DNA of 64,000 nt from Kaistella solincola (lineage in GTDB: Bacteria > Bacteroidota > Bacteroidia > Flavobacteriales > Weeksellaceae): positions 992,001 through 1,056,000 of the forward strand of contig NZ_JSYK01000003.1 of the NCBI RefSeq assembly GCF_000812875.1, given 5' to 3'. Both the position numbers and the translations under genes were made by a program. Of this stretch, positions 60,751 through 64,000 are shown piece by piece. Position 1 is the first letter of the stretch. Each line of letters opens with the position of its first letter. The notes under the pieces are model-generated. The model had not been told where the DNA came from, searched no databases, and saw nothing but the letters and a program-made list of their open reading frames with translations.

Positions 60751-62174
60751 AAATTCTCCTCACAGGCGGCACCGGTTACATAGGCAAAAGACTTCTGATT
60801 CAGTTGCTCGAAGAAGGTCACCACGTGGTGTGTTCTGTGCGTGATAAAAACCGGTTCGGTTTAAAACTTTTTAAAGATAAAATCGACCAGATTGAGGTTA
60901 TTGAAAACGATTTCTTAGATGAATCGAGCTTAGAAAATATTCCGAAAGATATTGAAGCTGCGTATTATTTAATTCATTCCATGTCGTCCAGCGACGGAGA
61001 TTTTGAACAAAAAGAAAAAATTTCTGCCGATAACTTTCGAAAAGCTTTAGAAAAAACAGCCGTAAAGCAGGTAATTTTTCTCACTGGAATCATCAATGAA
61101 GAAAAACTCTCGAAGCATTTACAATCGCGGAAAAATGTGGAAGGAGCTTTGCAAAGTTCGGTTTACAGTTTGACGAGTTTACGCGCTGGAATTATCGTGG
61201 GTTCCGGCAGCGCGTCCTTCGAAATCATCCGCGATTTGGTGGAAAAACTTCCGGTCATGATTACACCAAAATGGCTGAATACCAAATGTCAGCCAATTGC
61301 AATCAGGAATGTGATGCAGTTTTTAGTCGGCGTTTTGGGCAAAGAATTTACCTACAACCAAAATTACGATATCGCAGGAACCACCGTTGTTACGTACAAA
61401 GAAATGCTTTTGCAATATGCAAAAATTAGGGGCTTAAAGCGGCAAATTTTTATAGTCCCTGTGATGACACCGAAATTATCGTCTTACTGGCTCTATTTTG
61501 TAACATCAACAAGTTATTCGCTCGCCGTAAATTTGGTGGACAGTATGAAAATTGATGTGGTGGCAAAACCGAATAATCTGGCTGAAAAGCTCGGTATTCA
61601 TCTATTTTCTTACGAAGAAGCCATCCGTCAAGCCTTTGATAAAATCAAGCAAAACGATGTTTTGTCCAGTTGGTTTGATTCTTTTACAAACCAGTTTCAC
61701 AACAGGAAAGTTTGGCAATATCTGGAAGTGCCGACGGAAGGCTGTTTTAAAGATATCCGAGAGGAAAAAGTGGATGATGTAGAAAAATCTCTAGACCGAA
61801 TCTTCAGCATCGGCGGTAAAACAGGCTGGTATTACGCAGATTTTCTCTGGAAAATCCGCGGGCTTTTAGATAAACTTTTTGGTGGTGTAGGATTACGCCG
61901 TGGCCGCCGAAATATGAGTGAGTTGGAAGCCGGCGATTCCGTGGATTTTTGGCGCGTGCTTTATGCCAACCGAGAAGAAAAACGGCTTTTGCTTTTCGCT
62001 GAAATGAAACTTCCTGGCGAAGCCTGGTTGGAATTCAAAATAAAAAATGGCGTCCTGCATCAGGAAGCCACGTTTCGTCCGCTTGGATTATCTGGAAGAT
62101 TGTATTGGTATTCCGTTTTGCCGTTTCACGGTTTAATTTTTAACGGAATGCTGAAAAAACTGGCTGGAAAATAA
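60747..62174 (+). CDS. SDR family protein with C-terminal DUF2867 domain
   Basis: A 475-residue protein with an extended/atypical SDR Rossmann half (ILLTGGTGYIGKRLLIQLLEEGHHV, then AYYLIHSMSS and FLTGIINEEKLSKHL). From about residue 325 a DUF2867 domain (SIGGKTGWYYADFLWKIRGLLDKLFGG, RNMSELEAGDSVDFWRV) follows. Membrane association is possible. Two copies of the short motif (near 61057 and 61430) lie inside the gene. It is last in the crt operon, and its stop is one base from the stop of ggt. Confidence 0.88.
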   Translation: MKILLTGGTGYIGKRLLIQLLEEGHHVVCSVRDKNRFGLKLFKDKIDQIEVIENDFLDESSLENIPKDIEAAYYLIHSMSSSDGDFEQKEKISADNFRKALEKTAVKQVIFLTGIINEEKLSKHLQSRKNVEGALQSSVYSLTSLRAGIIVGSGSASFEIIRDLVEKLPVMITPKWLNTKCQPIAIRNVMQFLVGVLGKEFTYNQNYDIAGTTVVTYKEMLLQYAKIRGLKRQIFIVPVMTPKLSSYWLYFVTSTSYSLAVNLVDSMKIDVVAKPNNLAEKLGIHLFSYEEAIRQAFDKIKQNDVLSSWFDSFTNQFHNRKVWQYLEVPTEGCFKDIREEKVDDVEKSLDRIFSIGGKTGWYYADFLWKIRGLLDKLFGGVGLRRGRRNMSELEAGDSVDFWRVLYANREEKRLLLFAEMKLPGEAWLEFKIKNGVLHQEATFRPLGLSGRLYWYSVLPFHGLIFNGMLKKLAGK

Positions 62175-62175
62175 T

Positions 62176-63861
62176 TTATTCCACCGCTACGGAATCATCG
62201 CCGCGACCATCTGCAATAGCGACCGCATTTCCATTTTCATCGATTACGATTACTTCTGTACGACCGATTTGCGCGGTTCTTTCCATGGTGTATTTATTTT
62301 TAACTAAATCAGCAATCGTGGTTTCCGGGAAATTCCTTTCAATCAAAACCGATTCTGGCAGCCACTGATGATGAAATTTTGGTGCATTGACCGCCATATT
62401 CGGACTTAATTTAAAATCGATGATGTTTACGATCGTTTGAAAAACAGAAGTGGGAATCGTAGTTCCACCCGGCGTTCCAACAATAATATATGGTTTTGAA
62501 TTTTTCAAAACGATGGTCGGTGTCATAGAACTCAACATTCTTTTTCCCGGTTGAATGGAATTTGCTTCGCCACCTACCGCACCGAACATATTCGGAACAC
62601 CTGGTTTTACGGAAAAATCATCCATTTCATTGTTTAGGAAAAATCCGGCACCAGTAACCACCACTTTGCTGCCGTACAAACCGTTCAACGTTGTTGTCAC
62701 CGCCACCGCGTTTCCTTCTTTATCGATGACCGAAATATGCGTAGTCTCGGTGGATTCTTTAGGTTGTGGAATAATTTTGCCGACTTCAGCACTTGGCGTA
62801 GCGCGGTTCATAGTAAAAGTTTTCCAGCGGTTTTTTAAATATTCTTCGGAAATCAGCATTGCTGTTTGATCTATTATAAATTCCGGATCGCCCATAAATT
62901 CTGCGCGGTCTGCAAACGAACGTCTTTCAGCTTCCACCATTATTTGCACCGCAGGTGTTGAGTTATGCTGATATTTTTCCAGATTTTCGAACGAAGTCAT
63001 TTTCAGCATTTGCGCTAATAAAATTCCGCCGCTGGACGGTAACGGCATGGAAACAACTTCGTTTTCTTTATAATTAAAAGTGATCGGTTTTCTTTCCACC
63101 ACCTTGTAATTTTTCAGGTCGCTTAAAGAAATAATGCCATTTCCGCGCTGCATTTCTTTTACAATTAAATCAGCTGTTTTGCCTTCATAGAAACCTTTTG
63201 CACCGTTTTTCTGGATGAGTTTCAAAGTTTCTGCAAGTTCTTTCTGAACTAAAATTTCTCCCGCTTTCCAGGGCATTTTTTTGTGAAATACCGTGGCGGT
63301 TTTATTATGCTGGTTGAAAAATTCCATTTGGGTATTCAGCAGATTTGCTTCTTTTTGGGTGATTGCAAAACCTTGTTCCGCCAAATCTATCGCGGGCTGA
63401 ATAAGTGTTGACATCGGCAGGTTGGCGTGTTTCAACGTAGCGTAAAAACCAGCAACAGAACCCGGAATACCAACCGCAAGTCTGCCGTTTTGGGAAAGAT
63501 CGGTATTTGCGTTTCCTTTTTTATCGAGATACATGTCTCGCGAAGCTTTTGAGGGCGCGGTTTCGCGGAAATCGATGGTGAATTTTTCACCGTTTTTTTT
63601 CACGCCGACTAAAAATCCGCCACCGCCGATGTTTCCCGCCTGTGGATAAACCACCGCCAAAGCGTATTGTGTGGCGATGACCGCATCGAACGCGTTGCCG
63701 CCGGCTTTCAGTATTTTTGCGCCGGCTTCGCTGGCTAAAGGATGCGCAGAAACCACGAGACCTTTGTCTTTGGTGTGGATTTCTTTGACGACATTTATAT
63801 CGGTGAATTGCGCGAAAACAAACTGGGACAAAAGAAGAAAGGAAAGAAAGAACTTTTTCAT
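62176..63861 (-). CDS. ggt: gamma-glutamyltranspeptidase
   Basis: Periplasmic Ntn hydrolase that cleaves gamma-glutamyl compounds such as glutathione. The 561 residues start with a signal peptide (FVFAQ). The large subunit has VVSAHPLASEAGAKIL and FRETAPSKASRDMYL. Self-cleavage should occur before the first or second Thr of STETTHISVIDKEGNAV, followed by LNNEMDDFS and GGTTIPTSVFQ. ATG at 63861 is preferred; the upstream open frame to 63978 runs through repeat copy F. A -7 box lies at 63877-63884. Confidence 0.95.
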   Translation of the reverse strand: MKKFFLSFLLLSQFVFAQFTDINVVKEIHTKDKGLVVSAHPLASEAGAKILKAGGNAFDAVIATQYALAVVYPQAGNIGGGGFLVGVKKNGEKFTIDFRETAPSKASRDMYLDKKGNANTDLSQNGRLAVGIPGSVAGFYATLKHANLPMSTLIQPAIDLAEQGFAITQKEANLLNTQMEFFNQHNKTATVFHKKMPWKAGEILVQKELAETLKLIQKNGAKGFYEGKTADLIVKEMQRGNGIISLSDLKNYKVVERKPITFNYKENEVVSMPLPSSGGILLAQMLKMTSFENLEKYQHNSTPAVQIMVEAERRSFADRAEFMGDPEFIIDQTAMLISEEYLKNRWKTFTMNRATPSAEVGKIIPQPKESTETTHISVIDKEGNAVAVTTTLNGLYGSKVVVTGAGFFLNNEMDDFSVKPGVPNMFGAVGGEANSIQPGKRMLSSMTPTIVLKNSKPYIIVGTPGGTTIPTSVFQTIVNIIDFKLSPNMAVNAPKFHHQWLPESVLIERNFPETTIADLVKNKYTMERTAQIGRTEVIVIDENGNAVAIADGRGDDSVAVE

Positions 63862-63876
63862 GCTGAAGAATTTTAC

Positions 63877-63884
63877 CAAAATTA
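63877..63884 (-). promoter_or_regulatory. -7 box of ggt
   Basis: Reads TAATTTTG on the minus strand, 15 bases before the ATG at 63861. It supports that start. Confidence 0.55.
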
Positions 63885-63930
63885 GGGAAAAAATGCCCAA
63901 ATAGCAGCTAATTTTTTTTGGTGCGATTAC

Positions 63931-64000
63931 CGCGACCCGGCTTGAGTGGAGCTCTTTTTGCGGAGCGAAGCGGAGCAAAAAAGCGGGAACGGAAGACGGA
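63931..64000 (+). repeat. dispersed hairpin-tip repeat, copy F (reaches window end)
   Basis: CGACCCGGCTTGAGTGGAGC starts the copy, and AAAAAGCGGGAACGGAAGAC precedes the window end. The tip CTTTTTGC...GCAAAAAAG encloses a purine-rich centre. It matches copies E and G in the trp operon. Confidence 0.7.

Noticed and set aside
63862-63978. N-terminal extension of gamma-glutamyltranspeptidase
   Set aside because: It would precede the signal peptide and is encoded by repeat copy F and the promoter region.

Overview
This window is a chromosomal segment of a flavobacterium, most like the Chryseobacterium/Kaistella group of the Weeksellaceae. Four things point there. Promoters carry the Bacteroidetes -7 box TAnnTTTG, often very close to the start codon. 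Shine-Dalgarno sites are largely absent. Several families are typical of the group (DUF5686, BT_3928-like, YceI, fused CrtYcd-type lycopene cyclase). Intergenic regions are AT-rich and full of short dispersed repeats. No prophage, insertion sequence, CRISPR array or rRNA was seen. There is one tRNA, tRNA-Leu(CAA).

Layout. 1-8 kb: 3' part of recG, an outer-membrane DUF5686 protein, folP on the minus strand, then a plus-strand run of DUF1599, a BT_3928/DoxX-like protein, a TerB-like protein and tpiA. 8-11 kb: dnaG-clpP on the minus strand and a repeat-rich gap. 11-17 kb: secreted asparaginase, tsaE, ald, a small membrane protein, tyrA, and sdaA opposite. 17-25 kb: alpha/beta hydrolase, three YceI paralogues (two flanking a porin), glk, a beta-barrel protein, a rhodanese, queG and a DUF2459 protein. 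25-32 kb: tRNA-Leu, an MBL hydrolase, a conserved protein of unknown function with a free-methionine-R-sulfoxide reductase, GNAT, a 2-oxoacid dehydrogenase E2, ABM monooxygenase and lipB.

32-39 kb holds a complete minus-strand tryptophan operon, trpE-G-D-C-F-B-A. It is preceded by an unannotated 24-codon leader peptide with three consecutive Trp codons and a ribosome-mediated attenuator: regions 1 to 4, the last ending in a U7 tract. The promoter is a perfect TTG-N19-TAnnTTTG. This is the best-supported new element of the window. Directly upstream on the same strand lies a heavy-metal RND efflux operon (39.1-45.7 kb). 46-51.6 kb carries lysS, gyrB, a DUF3298 lipoprotein and a lipid kinase.

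51.6-62.2 kb is a divergent pigment/light locus. To the left run a TetR-like regulator, an ABC1 kinase, an SDR, a MarR regulator and a photolyase. To the right run crtI, crtB, an unknown secreted protein, crtZ, a fused lycopene cyclase, an SRPBCC protein and an SDR-DUF2867 protein, expected to make zeaxanthin-type carotenoid. The window ends with ggt.

Two repeat systems stand out. One is a family of roughly 50-140 bp elements with conserved arms around a variable hairpin tip of T-stem-A layout. At least seven copies are present, two of them inside the trp operon. The other is a roughly 25-30 bp motif of the form TTTGCC-N-TTTTAGC-N-GCAAATTTTT, found between and within genes.
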